Below are positions 21,261-32,752 of a stretch of DNA of 64,000 bases, piece by piece. The notes beneath the pieces were generated by a model. It had not been told where the DNA came from. It made no database searches and was given only the letters and a program-made list of their open reading frames with translations. Both the position numbers and the translations under genes were made by a program. How positions within the stretch are numbered: position 1 is the stretch's first letter; each line of letters starts with the position of its first letter. Source of the stretch: Haematobia irritans (Eukaryota; Arthropoda; Insecta; Diptera; Muscidae); the NCBI RefSeq assembly GCF_050003625.1, contig NC_134400.1, forward strand, positions 66,792,126-66,856,125, written 5' to 3'.

Positions 21261-21446
21261 TCAATACCAATGAAAAATTTACAATAATTGTCCTAGTTCG
21301 ACTATATGAGACTTAGGATATTTTAAATTCAATAAATCTACTGATGTTAATAATAAACTATTGGTTAGTCACTTCTTCATAATTGATACTAGTTGTAATA
21401 TAAGTTAAGCATCAAATATGTGTTTGCTTAAATAAAAAAAAAATAT

Positions 21447-22764
21447 GTGAGATTTTTACGGATCTGCCATTGGCTACATTGGACACTGATTTTTACACGG
21501 GTGCTAACGCTTTGCGATACTTTGACAGCGGGGATAGCTTTCAGTTTCGATGTGTTACTCAATCCGATGTGTTACTCGCCTTTACAAAGGTTAAGTCGAA
21601 CTCAATTGGATATGATGGCATAGATCCTAAGTTTGTTAAGATTATACTTCCCCCCTATTATTACCATCTGTCACTTTTATTTTTAATACAATTTTGACTA
21701 CTAGTTCCTTCCCGAAGCCTTGGAGGCATGCCAAAGTCATCCCCATACCAAAGAACAACTCTGAATATCGTCCCATATCACTACTTCCATTTCTTTCGAA
21801 GGTATTTGAAAAGATAGTACATGTGCAGATATCCGACTCTTCAATTCTTTCATCAAGTCAATCGGGGTTTCGTCCTGGTTATAGTTGTATTAGTGCGCTA
21901 GCTGATGTCTGTGAGGACCTTAGAATAGAAGCTGATCTTGGTAAGGTTAGCTTTTTTGTACAATTGGATCATTCGAAGGCGTTTGACACTGTCGATCTCT
22001 CATTGCTGTGCTTCAAGTTACGCGACTTTTTTAATTTTTCTTCTAGCTCTGTTAGACTTTTACATTCCTATCTGAGTGAAAGGACGCAGACTGTATACAC
22101 AGGTAATGGGATATCTGAGCCTGTACGTTTACGAAAAGGAGTTCCACAGGGATCCACACTTGGCCCTAGTCTTTTTTCTATTTATATAAACGAGTTGCCA
22201 ACGTTTATCAGGGACAGCACGATACATTTGTATGCTGATGACGTGCAGATACATCAAAGCGGGACTATCGACTCCTTGTACGAATGTATTGATAGGCTCA
22301 ATGCTGATCTTGATATTGTCCACAATTGGGCAAAGGCAAATGGACTATGTCTTAACCTTGGTAAGTCCAAATTCCTGATGATACACTGGCGTAGTATAAC
22401 GGTTAACATTGATCCCCAAATTAAGATATATGATTAACGAATAATTATTGTAACGTCGGCTAAGAACCTTAGCATCATGTTTAACAGCTCATTTAGTTGG
22501 ACTAATCACGTTAACTATATTAGTGGCCAGATTTATGCCACTCAGGAATCTTTGGTCCACACAGATGTTGACGCCTTTGCCTATAAGGGTACTTTTGGCA
22601 AAAAGTTATGTGATGTCATTTATATTGTATGGCTGTGAGCTTTTTGCTAGCTGTGATGCGGCATGCAAACGTAAGCTGAATTTGGCATTCAATAACATAA
22701 TTAGGTACGTTTATGGTTTGGGCGATTTGATCACGTATCCCAGCTCCGCAGGCTTTTATGCATC
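21447..22764 (+). pseudogene. CR1/jockey-like LINE, RT fragment (copy H)
   Basis: 5'-truncated, starting in the region before RT (SNSIGYDGIDPKFVKI). The main frame 21694-22437 (247 codons) carries EYRPISLLPFLSKVFEKIV, QSGFRPGYSC, LDHSKAFDTVDLSLL, RKGVPQGSTLGPSLF and the catalytic YADDVQI motif. The C-terminal part continues in another frame at 22523-22768 (AKSYVMSFILYGCELFA). It is broken at about 21690 and 22437 and stops at about 22764, where another LINE copy begins. Confidence 0.78.
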
Positions 22765-25300
22765 TTGACGGATTGCTTGATTTTAGGCTTTGTTGTTCCT
22801 TCCAAATCCGTGCAAATCCCGGGCTACAACTTTTTTAGGAATGATCGCCTAGGAATGAGACGAGGGGGTGTCGGGCTATATGTTTCCAAGAACCTACATG
22901 CCAAGGTCGTTTCAACTTTATCCGAGCCGAATTCTTGTGAGGCACTATTCTTGAAAATAGTGTCCAGCGGATATGAGTTACTTGTTGGTGTGGTGTATTT
23001 GCCTTATGCTTTTAGGGATTATGATTTTATTTCATTGGACGATTTGTCTTTCACGGTATTGAACACTGATTTTTCTGCAATTTATTTTACTAATGACACT
23101 GACACAACTCTCAATCCTGAGCAATATTTTATACGCGTCGTTTAATTATTATGTTCCTTTGAGGTCAAGAGTAATTAGTAATGACAAGCCTATATGGTAT
23201 GATAACGGAGACATACGTCAAGCTATTATTAATAGGGATCTCTCTCACCGGGATTTTATTGAGAATCGATCCGACGAAAGTAGATCTCGTTTCAAGATGT
23301 ATAGAGCTATTGCCCGTCGAACCATTCGACGAGTTAAACGTTCGTATGGTTTTCGAATGTTTCAAAACTGCAGGAATTACAAGGAATTGTGGTCTAGAGT
23401 TCGTTCTACGGGTGTTCTCAATTCTAATTTCTGTGATAGCGATAACTGTGATATGGATCTAGATAATCTTATTAATTACTACGCCTCATTATGTACCTTT
23501 TAATAGCTTAGAAAATTTTACATACGGGGATGATCGCATTAACTGTCTTAGTTTTAGAAATGTAGATATGGTAGAATTAGAAAGTGCAATATATACAGAA
23601 TTAAGTCCAACGCAGTTGGTTCTGACGAGATACCAATTAGATTTATTAAATTGGTTTTTCCATTTGTATCACAGCATATTTTGTACTTGTTTAATACTAT
23701 TATATTGACTAATAATTTTCCTATGGCTTGGAAACTGGCTAGAGTGGCGCCGATGAGGAAAAAGTGTACTAGTGGTAATGACTGTTCTGATTTTCGTCCC
23801 ATTTCTATCCTTCCAGCTTTATCAAAGGTCTTTGAAATAATAATAAAGGACCAACTTATTGAACATCTTGATCGTTACTCAATAATTTATGACTGCCAGT
23901 CGGGCTTCAGGAGACATCATAGTACCACATCCCTTATGATTAAGCTTACGAATGACATTAGGCGGGCACTTGATTGAGGTGACCCATGTATTCTCGCGGG
24001 TCTTGATTTGTGTAAAGCTTTCGATTCAGTCGACAATAATATCCTACATTCGAAGCTCTATCACGAATTTAAATTTTCTTCTACAGCTTGTACTTTTATT
24101 GTCTTTCTTGTCTGGTCGTTCTCAATATATTCGATGTGATGGTCGTGTGTCTGGTGTTAATGCAATTTCTGCCGGTGTTCCTCAGGGTTCCATTTTTGGT
24201 CCTGTGTTGTTCATGTTGTATGTCAATGATGTTCGGCTCTGTGTTCAACATGTAGATATGGCAATATATGCAGACGATTTTCAGCTGTTGAGTACGTGTA
24301 GTAGTGGAGGATTATCACGCTGCATTTCACATTTGGACGACGATATTGGGAGGATATGCGACTGGGCCCGTCGCAACCATCTTAAAATTAATATTCCGAA
24401 AACTAAATTTTTAGTATTTAATTACTCACGTCGCCAAAATACTCCTCAAAGTATTACTGTGCAGAATCATATAGTTTCTTCGATAGATGTCATAACTTCT
24501 CTTGTTATAAAATTGACTCCAATTTGGTTTTTGCGCAGCATATTGCCCACATCTGCTCCAAACTAAATCTCATCCTAAAAAAGTTGTACAGCCTAAATGC
24601 AATCTTGCCTACGCAAATGAAGTACATGTTGGCTCACTCGTTACTAATGCCTCATATATTGTACGGAGCTGAGGTATATACTGGCACCAATAGGTCAAAC
24701 ATTCGCAGACTTGAATCTTCATTTCACAGTATTTTAAGATATGTCTATGGTCGTACCTGCAGACGTAATTATGTGTATTTCACACATCAGTTCCTTGGCT
24801 GTACCTTTGAGCACTTCCTAAGCATAAGATGCATTTGTTTTTTCTTTAGCATTATAAAACATGGTGAACCCGCTTACCTCCAATGTTTTAATTTTCTAAA
24901 CTCTACTCGCAATACTCAAATTCTAATAGAGAGTTTATCAAACCTTGTTTTTGAAAGATCGTTCATAATTCGTTTATCCAGATTATGGAATGCAATTCCA
25001 TCCGATAATAAGAACTTTTTGGTAAGTCTAAGCGCTTTTAAAAGTAAAATAATTCAATATTTTAATAGTAACAATTAACTTTGCTTTTGCATCATTACTG
25101 ATAATACCTCCATATGGGGTATTGCGTTTATCAGCTATTGAAAATATTGTATTCACATTAGTTTTAAGCATTATTATGCTTTTTTCCTTTGCATTTGTAA
25201 ATTCTTTAGTTTGCTGTACGTTTTTTCAAAGCTATCAATGTATGGTCCACAAGGGCTTAATTGATTAAATAAATGTTTGAATTGAATTGAATTATGTAAT
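22765..25300 (+). pseudogene. CR1/jockey-like LINE, endonuclease to 3' end (copy I)
   Basis: 5'-truncated within the endonuclease (GYNFFRNDRLGMRRGGVGLYV, then LLVGVVYLP). Linker frame at 23093-23503. RT in pieces: DFRPISILPALSKVFEI and DCQSGFRRHHSTTSL (23651-23977); LDLCKAFDSVDNNIL in a shifted frame near 24005; SAGVPQGSIFGPVLF and the catalytic IYADDFQLL (23952-24566). The C-terminal frame 24524-25078 (184 codons) is the longest undamaged piece. The 3' UTR ends in short GAATT-type repeats at about 25277-25292. It resembles copy H in plan, so the two may be related families lying head to tail. Confidence 0.78.
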
Positions 25301-26029
25301 GGTAAAAAAGTTATTTCTTTTGGATTTAAAAATATGAAAAATATCCGAATATAATAAAAATAAGTATTTTCCATTTATATTTTTTTCTATTTCCAGAATT
25401 TGCAAAGTATCATCAATGTAATACCAAATATTACATTGCTTTCCCATTATTTTTGTCTTTGATTGGTTTAAATTTTAATAGAGATTTCAATGTGTGGAAA
25501 TTTTGGAAAGGAATTGTTACTAAAATTAAATTACCGAGCTCCTTAATACACCTTTTTATGCTAAAAGACTACAATTGCAAAAGAAGATTATAAATCTGCA
25601 ATATGGAACTAAGAATTGAACTTGATATTCTATGCAGGTAATGTTTAACAAAATTAACTTTTAATTGAACAAAATTCAATTCGAATTATTCTGTTTACTT
25701 TCAGAAAAACTAATTTAGCATACAGGCTGCAGATTTATTGGAAATCTAGGCGCATCTACATATTAGAAGGAACATGCTGACTGACATGGTTATTATTATA
25801 AGGAAGATAGTGATTTATATTGTTTATTTGTTCACCCTATAGTTGTTATTGATAGTAATTGTATGTGTATGTTATATTAGAACAAAATACAAATGACAAG
25901 AACCACATTTATTTGTCTATTGCATAATTCAAAAAATAATAAAATATTAAATATCTTTTATAAGAAACACATATTTTCTTTTATTTCAAATAAAACTAAA
26001 TACGATTTTGGGGGCGCAATATATACATG
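25301..26029. other. AT-rich DNA without recognisable feature
   Basis: No coding family, tRNA or terminal repeats seen between the LINE 3' end and the MITE-like block. Confidence 0.5.
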
Positions 26030-26382
26030 TTTTGATTGAAATTTATAACCAAGTTCAATTAATTATTTAATTGAATGAATCAAATAGTTGATTGATTTTT
26101 GTCGCGAAATTAATTAAAATTTTAATTGATTCAATTAAAACTATGATTGAATTTTATGTCAAAAATCAATCACGTTTTTAATTGATTCAATCACACAATT
26201 AATTGATTCCGTGACAAAAGTCAATTAAATTTTTAATTGAAAATCGTGTTGGTTTTCAATCAAAATGGGTTATCAATCACCCATTTTGATTGAAAACCAT
26301 TTCGTGATATAAGACATTTCAATTAAAAAAATGATTGAATCCGCGATTTTCGTGATTGAAATCAAAAAACAAATTTTGTGTG
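26030..26382. mobile_element. AT-rich MITE related to that at 9108
   Basis: Contains many TTAATTGATTCAATTAAA-type units in both orientations, an internal perfect inverted pair TTTTCAATCAAAATGGGT/ACCCATTTTGATTGAAAA around 26255-26300, and on its right side an end that reads CACACAAAATTTG on the minus strand. The left end is unclear. It sits inside the endonuclease start of a minus-strand jockey element. Confidence 0.6.
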
Positions 26383-26877
26383 TTTCGCTTATCTCGGAGC
26401 CCGTTGCAATTAAATTACAAAAATGATGCACTTTCCGGAACTGGTACAACAATATTCGGTGTTAGATGCTGCGGCGAGAATATTGTTGTGCGGGAGATGT
26501 CGGGGGGTCGCATAGTCTGACGACCCACTGCTGCTATCACTGGCACAGCATCCTGCCACGTAGTATGACTATACTCCCGTAGCCATGTTAGGCCGGAACA
26601 ATTCCAAGCACAGGTTACACCTCACCGAAACCGAACAATGGTGAATTTGGTTCCGGCAGACCGAACAGTGCCATGGTCTGGGGTTCTGCTCTATCCCGGC
26701 TCGGACCAAAATCAAACGGAGAAGGTTCCCCGCGATGCACCTCCTCCAACACAAAAAGACGGACGAAACAACACGTACACTGATGTGACAGCCGCTGGCC
26801 GATGAGTTGGACCCATCGGGTCAATCCGGTACAGAGAACACGCCGCCGTGGGATAGATTCTGAGTACAGTGAATGAA
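26383..26877 (-). pseudogene. Jockey-type LINE 5' fragment: zinc-finger N-terminus and endonuclease start
   Basis: On the minus strand the frame at 26569-26754 contains AGIEQNPRPWHCSVCRNQ and VSVRCNLC, a CxxC...CxxC finger that precedes the endonuclease in several insect jockey-like families. The endonuclease start FNCNGLRDK follows at 26390-26425, immediately before the MITE. The GIEQNPRP stretch resembles the 2A-like GxExNPGP motif reported at the N-terminus of some LINE proteins, but the critical Gly is Arg here. Frames are broken. It probably continues, after nested insertions, at 15753-16645. Confidence 0.62.
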
Positions 26878-27028
26878 TGATCCACCTCAAGATGAAGAAG
26901 ATAATGGTGCAGAATGGACTCCACATTTGTATCAGGCGAGAAATATTATAGCCGATACAAATATTCGTCGTTCTAATCGCATTGCTAATAGGACATAGTT
27001 TTTGCGCAATGGAATATGCAATGGAATA
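26878..27028 (+). pseudogene. Probable Copia linker remnant between integrase and RT
   Basis: Reads PPQDEEDNGAEWTPHLYQ, then IRRSNRIANRT and a stop. An acidic stretch followed by RRSxRI is common between integrase and RT in Copia polyproteins. Short and low in information; the assignment rests on position just before clear Copia RT sequence. Confidence 0.4.
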
Positions 27029-27189
27029 GGTTAGGTTAAAGTGGCAGCCCGATTAAATTTCAGGCTCACTTAGACTGTTCAGTCCATTGTGATACCACAT
27101 TTAACTAAAAGTACCTATTACATATGGGCACTTCTAGTCTTAACCAGAACCTTCTCTCTTATTTACTTTTGTGGAACCAACCAGTTTGC
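27029..27189 (-). repeat. LINE-L copy L3: 5'-truncated 3' end
   Basis: On the minus strand it shows the last codons of ORF2, the 3' UTR (TGTGGTATCACAATGGACTG and GTGAGCCTGAAATTTAATC) and a short remnant of the AACCT tail, about 160 bp in all. It is inserted in Copia sequence, which continues on both sides. Confidence 0.85.
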
Positions 27190-28200
27190 TCCAAAAATGG
27201 ATCAATGTATTTATTTTAAAATCACAGGTAGCGAGATGCAATCTATGTGAACGATGTTTTGATTTTTTGTAATAATTTGGATACAACAAAAGCAAAACTG
27301 GCGATTAAGTTCAAAATGAAAGATATTGGGGAACTTTCATCTGTACTTGGAATGAATATAACTAGAGAAGACAACTCAATAAAAATCGACCAGTCACAAT
27401 ATATATCGACTGTTTTAACTCGTTTTAGTATGGCGAATTGTAACCCTGTTTCGGCACCTACTGATTGTAATCAAAAATTAACATCGAATATGTCTCCAAA
27501 AGATGGTGAAGAGAAAAATGAAATGTCTAAAATCCCTTACATGCAAGCCATAGGTTGTTTATTACTTGCTGCCCAAGTTTAACGTCCAGACATTTGCTAT
27601 GCGGTCAATTTATTAAGTCGATTTGGTTCCAATCCCGGAAACAGTAAAAAGATTGGGAAACAGTAACAAGAATATTTCCATGCCTGAAAGGCACGACTGA
27701 TAAATGAATTGTTTTCAAAAAGCTGAGAGATGATGAGATCAAAGGCTATTGCGATGCTGATTGGGCCGGAGATATGGACGATCGCCATTCTACAACCGGC
27801 TATATATTCATTTATCAATCCGGTGCCATATCATGGTCAACGAAAAAGCAAAAGACAGTGGCATTGTCTTCGACGGAAGCCGAATTCTGCAATACAAGAG
27901 TCAGTTTGGCTTAAACGTTTAGAAGCTGAACTCAACCCTCTAAATAGCAAAACCATGAAGCTGTTTTGTGATAATAAAGGAGCTATCCAGGTAGCCCTAA
28001 ACAACAACTATTCTCCAAGAACCAAACATGTGGATATTAAAGCCAAATTTATGCGCCAGAAACTAGATGAAAAGGAAGTCGTTATTATTGTATTATATAT
28101 GTGCCAAGGAGATGATCGCTGACGTCTTCACTAAGGCTGTTACCCCTCAAAAACTTATGTATTTTAGAGATAAATTTGGACTTTATTAACAAATCAAAAT
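27190..28200 (+). pseudogene. Copia RT end and RNase H remnant
   Basis: Reads CIYFKITGSEM, then a YVNDVLIFCNNL block where YVDDxxI is usual (the first catalytic Asp is replaced by Asn), FKMKDIGELSSVLGMNI and QSQYISTVLTRF in the frame 27247-27582. After a stop at 27580-27582 and frame changes, RNase H follows: GYCDADWAGDMDDRHSTTGY, KQKTVALSSTEAEF, LFCDNKGAIQVALNN and RTKHVDIK. At least three lesions. It is followed by an untranslated stretch and the probable LTR. Confidence 0.85.
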
Positions 28201-28327
28201 TTTAATTAAAATCATAAGACTTTTTTCATTTATAATTGAAATTGGAATTTAATTTGTGAATACATTTTGTAAAAGGGTGCATGAGAAATTTAAACTTAAA
28301 ATAAGGAAATTCTTCATTCAGGGAGAG

Positions 28328-28498
28328 TGTTGAGAATGAATGAAAAATGATGTATGCAACACTTTATTTCCCCTGTATTTCTTAGCGTACCACTGCTTGT
28401 ACATATATGTATTTACAACTCTGCTTAACATATTAGTACTAACACTTTTGCAGTGTAACTTTTGAGTCGTTCAATAAACCTTGATTCAAACACAACAG
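28328..28498 (+). repeat. Probable 3' LTR of the Copia element
   Basis: Begins TGTTGAGAATGAATG directly after a purine run AGGGAGAG (polypurine tract) and ends ACACAACA. AATAAA lies at 28473-28478. The 171-bp length and TGTTG start fit Copia LTRs. The partner LTR is not in the window. Confidence 0.55.
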
Positions 28499-28668
28499 GT
28501 ACATTCATTATTCATTCAGTACATTCACTTTTAAGCTAGGAAGAATTATTTTTTGGGTAGTAAGGTTAACATTTTTTAAGGCCATTGATTCACGTTATTT
28601 GTAACTTTTGAAACTTATTCAGACTATTTCATTAATTTTGTCCGATTATCAATATTTCTCCATTAATA

Positions 28669-29602
28669 AAGGGTGATTTGTTAAGAGCTTGATAACTTTT
28701 TTTAAAAAAAAAAACGCATAAAATTTGCAAAATCTCATCGGTTCTTTATTTGAAACGTTAGATTGGTCCATGACATTTACTTTTTGAAGATAATTTCATT
28801 TAAATGTTGACCGCGGCTGCGTCTTAGGTGGTCCATTCGGAAAGTCCAATTTTGGGCAACTTTTTCGAGCATTTCGGCCGGAATAGCCCGAATTTCTTCG
28901 GAAATGTTGTCTTCCAAAGCTGGAATAGTTGCTGGCTTATTTCTGTAGACTTTAGACTTGACGTAGCCCCACAAAAAATAGTCTAAAGGCGTCAAATCGC
29001 ATGATCTTGGTGGCCAACTTACCGGTCCATTTCTTGAGATGAATTGTTCTCCGAAGTTTTCCCTCAAAATGGCCATAGAATCGCGAGCTGTGTGGCATGT
29101 AGCGCCATCTTGTTGAAACCACATGTCAACCAAGTTCAGTTCTTCCATTTTTGGCAACAAAAAGTTTGTTAGCATCGAACGATAGCGATCGCCATTCACC
29201 GTAACGTTGCGTCCAACAGCATCTTTGAAAAAATACGGTCCAATGATTCCACCAGCGTACAAACCACACCAAACAGTGCATTTTTCGGGATGCATGGGCA
29301 GTTCTTGAACGGCTTCTGGTTGCTCTTCACTCCAAATGCGGCAATTTTGCTTATTTACGTAGCCATTCAACCAGAAATGAGCCTCATCGCTGAACAAAAT
29401 TTGTCGATAAAAAAGCGGATTTTCTGCCAACTTTTCTAGGGCCCATTCACTGAAAATTCGACGTTGTGGCAGATCGTAAGTCTATTCATGATGAAATGTC
29501 AAAGCATACTGAGCATCTTTCTCTTTGACACCATGTCTGAAATCCCACGTGATCTGTCAAATACTAATGCATGAAAATCCTAACCTCAAAAGAATCACCC
29601 TT
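28669..29602 (-). mobile_element. Internally deleted copy of the Tc1/mariner element at 17114
   Basis: Same ends (AAGGGTGATT and AATCACCCTT) with TA on both sides (28667-28668 and 29603-29604). Total 934 bp, with about 370 bp missing from the transposase N-terminal half. Apart from the deletion and an A/T-run difference near the left end it is almost identical to the full copy. Confidence 0.92.
28777..29430 (-). pseudogene. Transposase with N-terminal deletion
   Basis: 217 codons remain, from MAENPLFYRQ to the normal C-terminus, so all catalytic aspartates are present, but both DNA-binding HTH regions are gone. The old ATG survives near 29490 but is out of phase with the catalytic part across the deletion joint (next to GGCAGATCG at about 29475). 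It therefore cannot give the full protein; the ends remain intact, so trans-mobilisation is conceivable. Confidence 0.88.
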
Positions 29603-29604
29603 TA

Positions 29605-31228
29605 GTAATGTTAAGACTACTTTTGAATTTCATTGTTAAAAAATTACATAAATTAGAATGAATTTCTAACTTTGTTTCGAAATAAAGGTTCCTAGGCAAG
29701 TAAGGCAAATGAGTACTCGGTAAGACACTGAGTAAAAATGGGGTAATTTAGAATATTGAGGTGCATAAAATTACCATAGGTGAATTAAACTAACACCTAG
29801 TTAACCTATACTTAATATAGTTATATTTAAACATTTTCTTTCTATTTGTACATTCCTTATTTGAGTGGTGATTTATTTGGACATGGTATACTATTGTTAT
29901 GCGTAAGGAATTTGGGTCAGAAAACCACACCACATATACATAGCTAGCCGGAATACCTTTTCATGTCTTGAACCATTTCTAATGAAACTTAGTAACTTTG
30001 AAGAATTTAACATTCGATTGACCGCGCGTAACAATATATTGGGCGAAAATAAGCGTCAAACGTCTTTCCAGGACAATTTTTGAAGTATCGATACCGGTAT
30101 GAAGTATAGATACCGGTTTTGGAAAATACCCATATCGTAATGTTATATACCGAATATGAGGTAGAAATGCTGATTTGACTGCGAAGACGATTCTTTTTCT
30201 GCCAAATATTTATATTTGTTAATTTATCTATTCATTATTAAGTTACAAATAAAATTGATAACAATAACAAGTAAGTAAAGTAGAAAGTCTACCATAGTCT
30301 ACTATATCATACCCTAAACAACCCCTCCTGAATTAGTAAAAATAAGCATTTGTGGGGTATCATTAGTATAGGCTTGGGAGATAATCCGCATTTCCATATT
30401 AAAGAATAGTAAGCGGTACATGTTTATGGGAGTTATATCACAATCTGAACAGAAATGTCTGATATTAGGAGCTATAGTTGATTAGTATATCACCAATATT
30501 GAGTCTATTATTAACCCTTGTGTATGTGATAACACCGAAAGCGATACCAGCGTGATGAGGTCCCGTGGGACCTACAATAAAAAAGGATGGTAGAGAGGTT
30601 ATCCCTACGATATTTTTCGATTATTTAGTGTAGGTGGACTCCTCAATTACGCACAAATTGCACTTATATTTATTTGTTTGTAAATATAGATTTTACTTTA
30701 ATATTTAGTAGGATAGGTTAATATTTAAATTTTGATAAGTATTCTACAGGCCCTGATGTTTCTCGTAGGCGTGGTACCTACAAGTTTCCTTATACGTACC
30801 AAGCAACAATAGATTGTTTTTGTAGTTGAATGTTCTGAACAAACTGGATTTTTGAAGGAAAAACAATACGATTTTTTTAGTGGCGTTCGTTTTGTTCGCA
30901 GTATTATGTGCACAGTGGTTGCTTCAAACTTGGTCCAAATTTAGGCACATCTTGCCAAATTCCAGGAGGCGACGGGTCTGGAACATGTATAGAAATATAA
31001 AAACTTAGATCGACCACGATTTCTATGAAGTTCAAATAACTTGTAGTTTCACTATAGTGGATATATCCACGGAAGACATAAAATTATGTACTACCAAGCA
31101 ACGAAACCAATGGAAACTTCAAAAATTACAAATTTTTCTAAATAACGCTATTTTCTGAAATGATGTTAGTGTTATTAATTGTTCCAAACACAAAACTCGC
31201 AATATCTTTACGCTGCTTTTTAAACTAT
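29605..31228. other. AT-rich DNA without recognisable gene
   Basis: Stops in all frames, no convincing protein similarity. Short repeated GATACCGGT-like motifs occur near 30090-30120. It may hold decayed repeats that I cannot name. Confidence 0.45.
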
Positions 31229-31360
31229 AGGTTAGGTTAAAGTGGCAGCCCGATTAAGATTCAGGCTCACTTAGACTATTCAGTCCATTGTGATACCACA
31301 TTAACTAAAAGTACCTATTACATATGGGCACTTCTAGTTTTAACCGCTGCACCTTCTTGA

Positions 31361-32752
31361 TTATTTTTCTTTGTTGAACCAACCAGATTGTTCCAAAAAA
31401 AAAATTAGCAGACTGCTTAAGTTAACGTTTTCCAGATCCGCCAGTAATCTGAAGCTATATGCTCCTAAAAGTTGCTTGCGCTTTACACAAAATGCAGGAC
31501 ACTCACACAAGAGGTGTTTAATTGATTCTTTTTCCTCCGCATCATGACAGCTCATACAATAGTCATTATACTTCGCGCCAATAGTTTTTGCAAAATCGCC
31601 TATCAGGCAGCGACCCGTTATAGCAGATATCAGGAGTGATATCTGACGTCTCGAGAACATTAGCATATCTAGTGTGCGGTTTAAGTTGAAATGGGGCCAT
31701 ATTTGCTTGGTGTCGTTACAACCCTTGCAATTCTCCCATCGAACATTTGCCATCATAACAGCCTTCTCACGCAGCATGAGCTTGCAGGTAGCTAGGGACA
31801 TACCAACAAATTCTAGTTCCCCTGGAATATATAAGGTAGTTCCTAGCCTTGCCAACTCATCCGCTTCGCAGTTCCCCGGTATGTTCCTATGGCCAGGCAC
31901 CCATATTAGGTGAATATTGTACTGCTCAGCCATCTCATTGAGAGATTTGCGGCAGTCGATGGCCGTTTTCGAGTTGAGGAACACAGAGTCCAAGGATTTT
32001 ATTGCAGGTTGACTGTCTGAGTATATATTAATGCCCACATTTTTTGGAACATTACTTCTCAGCCAATTCGCCACCTCTCTTATTGCTAATATTTCAGCCT
32101 GAAAAACACTACAGTGATTAGGTAATCTTTTCGCTATTCGAAGTTCCAGATCATTAGAATATACTCCGAACCCCACTTGTCCATCCAATTTGGAGCCATC
32201 AGTGTAGAAATCTATATATTCTTTATTCCCCGGGGTCTGTGTGCACCACGCCTCACTGTTGGGGATTAGAGTCTCAAACTTTTTCTCGAAAAGTGGACTC
32301 GCCAAAGTGTAATCCACTACGTTAGGCACATCTGGCATTATTTTGAGGACAGAACTGTGACCGGAACCTTTTTCCGACCACAGCGATAGTTCGCGCAACC
32401 GCACAGCCGTTGTTGCAGCTGACTGTTTGGCAAAAATGTCTAAAGGCAATAGATGCAGTATGACATTAAGGGAACTTGTTCCTGTCTTGCTGAATGCGCC
32501 TGAAATACACAAACACGCCATACGCTGAACTTTATCTAAACAAGTCGGTTTCTGAAGTGCCGGCCACCAGACTACAACACCATATAGCATTATAGGTCTA
32601 ACAACACCATATAGCATATAGGCCGTGTATAGCCAATGCACAATTTTTGGTTTTAGTCCCCACCTCTTTCCTATTGTCTTTTTGCACGAGTACAAAGCTA
32701 CAATTGCATTTCTCGCCTTTTGGACAAAATAGCGCCAAGGTATTTTGCACAA
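31361..32752 (-). pseudogene. LINE-L L4 ORF2, C-terminal part: late RT, RNase H and zinc finger
   Basis: 463 codons open. The region after RT (VHWLYTAYMLYGVVRPIML, with a small local duplication of MLYGVV) is followed by RNase H: DFYTDGSKLDGQVGFGVYS, CSVFQAEILAIREVAN, IYSDSQPAIKSLDS and WVPGHRNIPGNCEADELAR, covering the four acidic residues and the catalytic His. A C-terminal CMSCHDAEEKESIKHLLC finger follows. The first residues belong to another frame; a deletion near 32730 removes the segment after the KYLG motif and causes a frame change. The RNase H places this family with the I/LOA group of LINEs. Confidence 0.85.

Larger units (their letters stand above)
16655..21446 (+). mobile_element. 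Jockey/X-like LINE, decayed, carrying a Tc1/mariner element
   Basis: ORF1 parts lie at 16660-17111 and 18422-18600, the ORF2 endonuclease at about 18610-19200, RT from about 19390 to 21255, and a 3' UTR ending in an A-rich tail at about 21431-21442. A complete Tc1/mariner element (17114-18419) interrupts ORF1. ORF2 has stops and frame changes throughout. Confidence 0.75.
14445..28498 (+). mobile_element. Copia retrotransposon split by nested insertions
   Basis: Copia parts in the same orientation and correct order are gag and protease (14445-15752), a short linker-like stretch (about 26878-27028), RT end and RNase H (27190-28200) and a probable 3' LTR (28328-28498). The intervening 11 kb is other mobile DNA. 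The 5' LTR and gag start are missing where LINE-L copy L2 ends. That all parts derive from one insertion is inferred from order and orientation. Confidence 0.6.

Noticed and set aside
28669..29602. In-frame deletion giving a working short transposase
   Set aside because: The old ATG and the catalytic part are in different phases across the joint, and both DNA-binding regions are lost.
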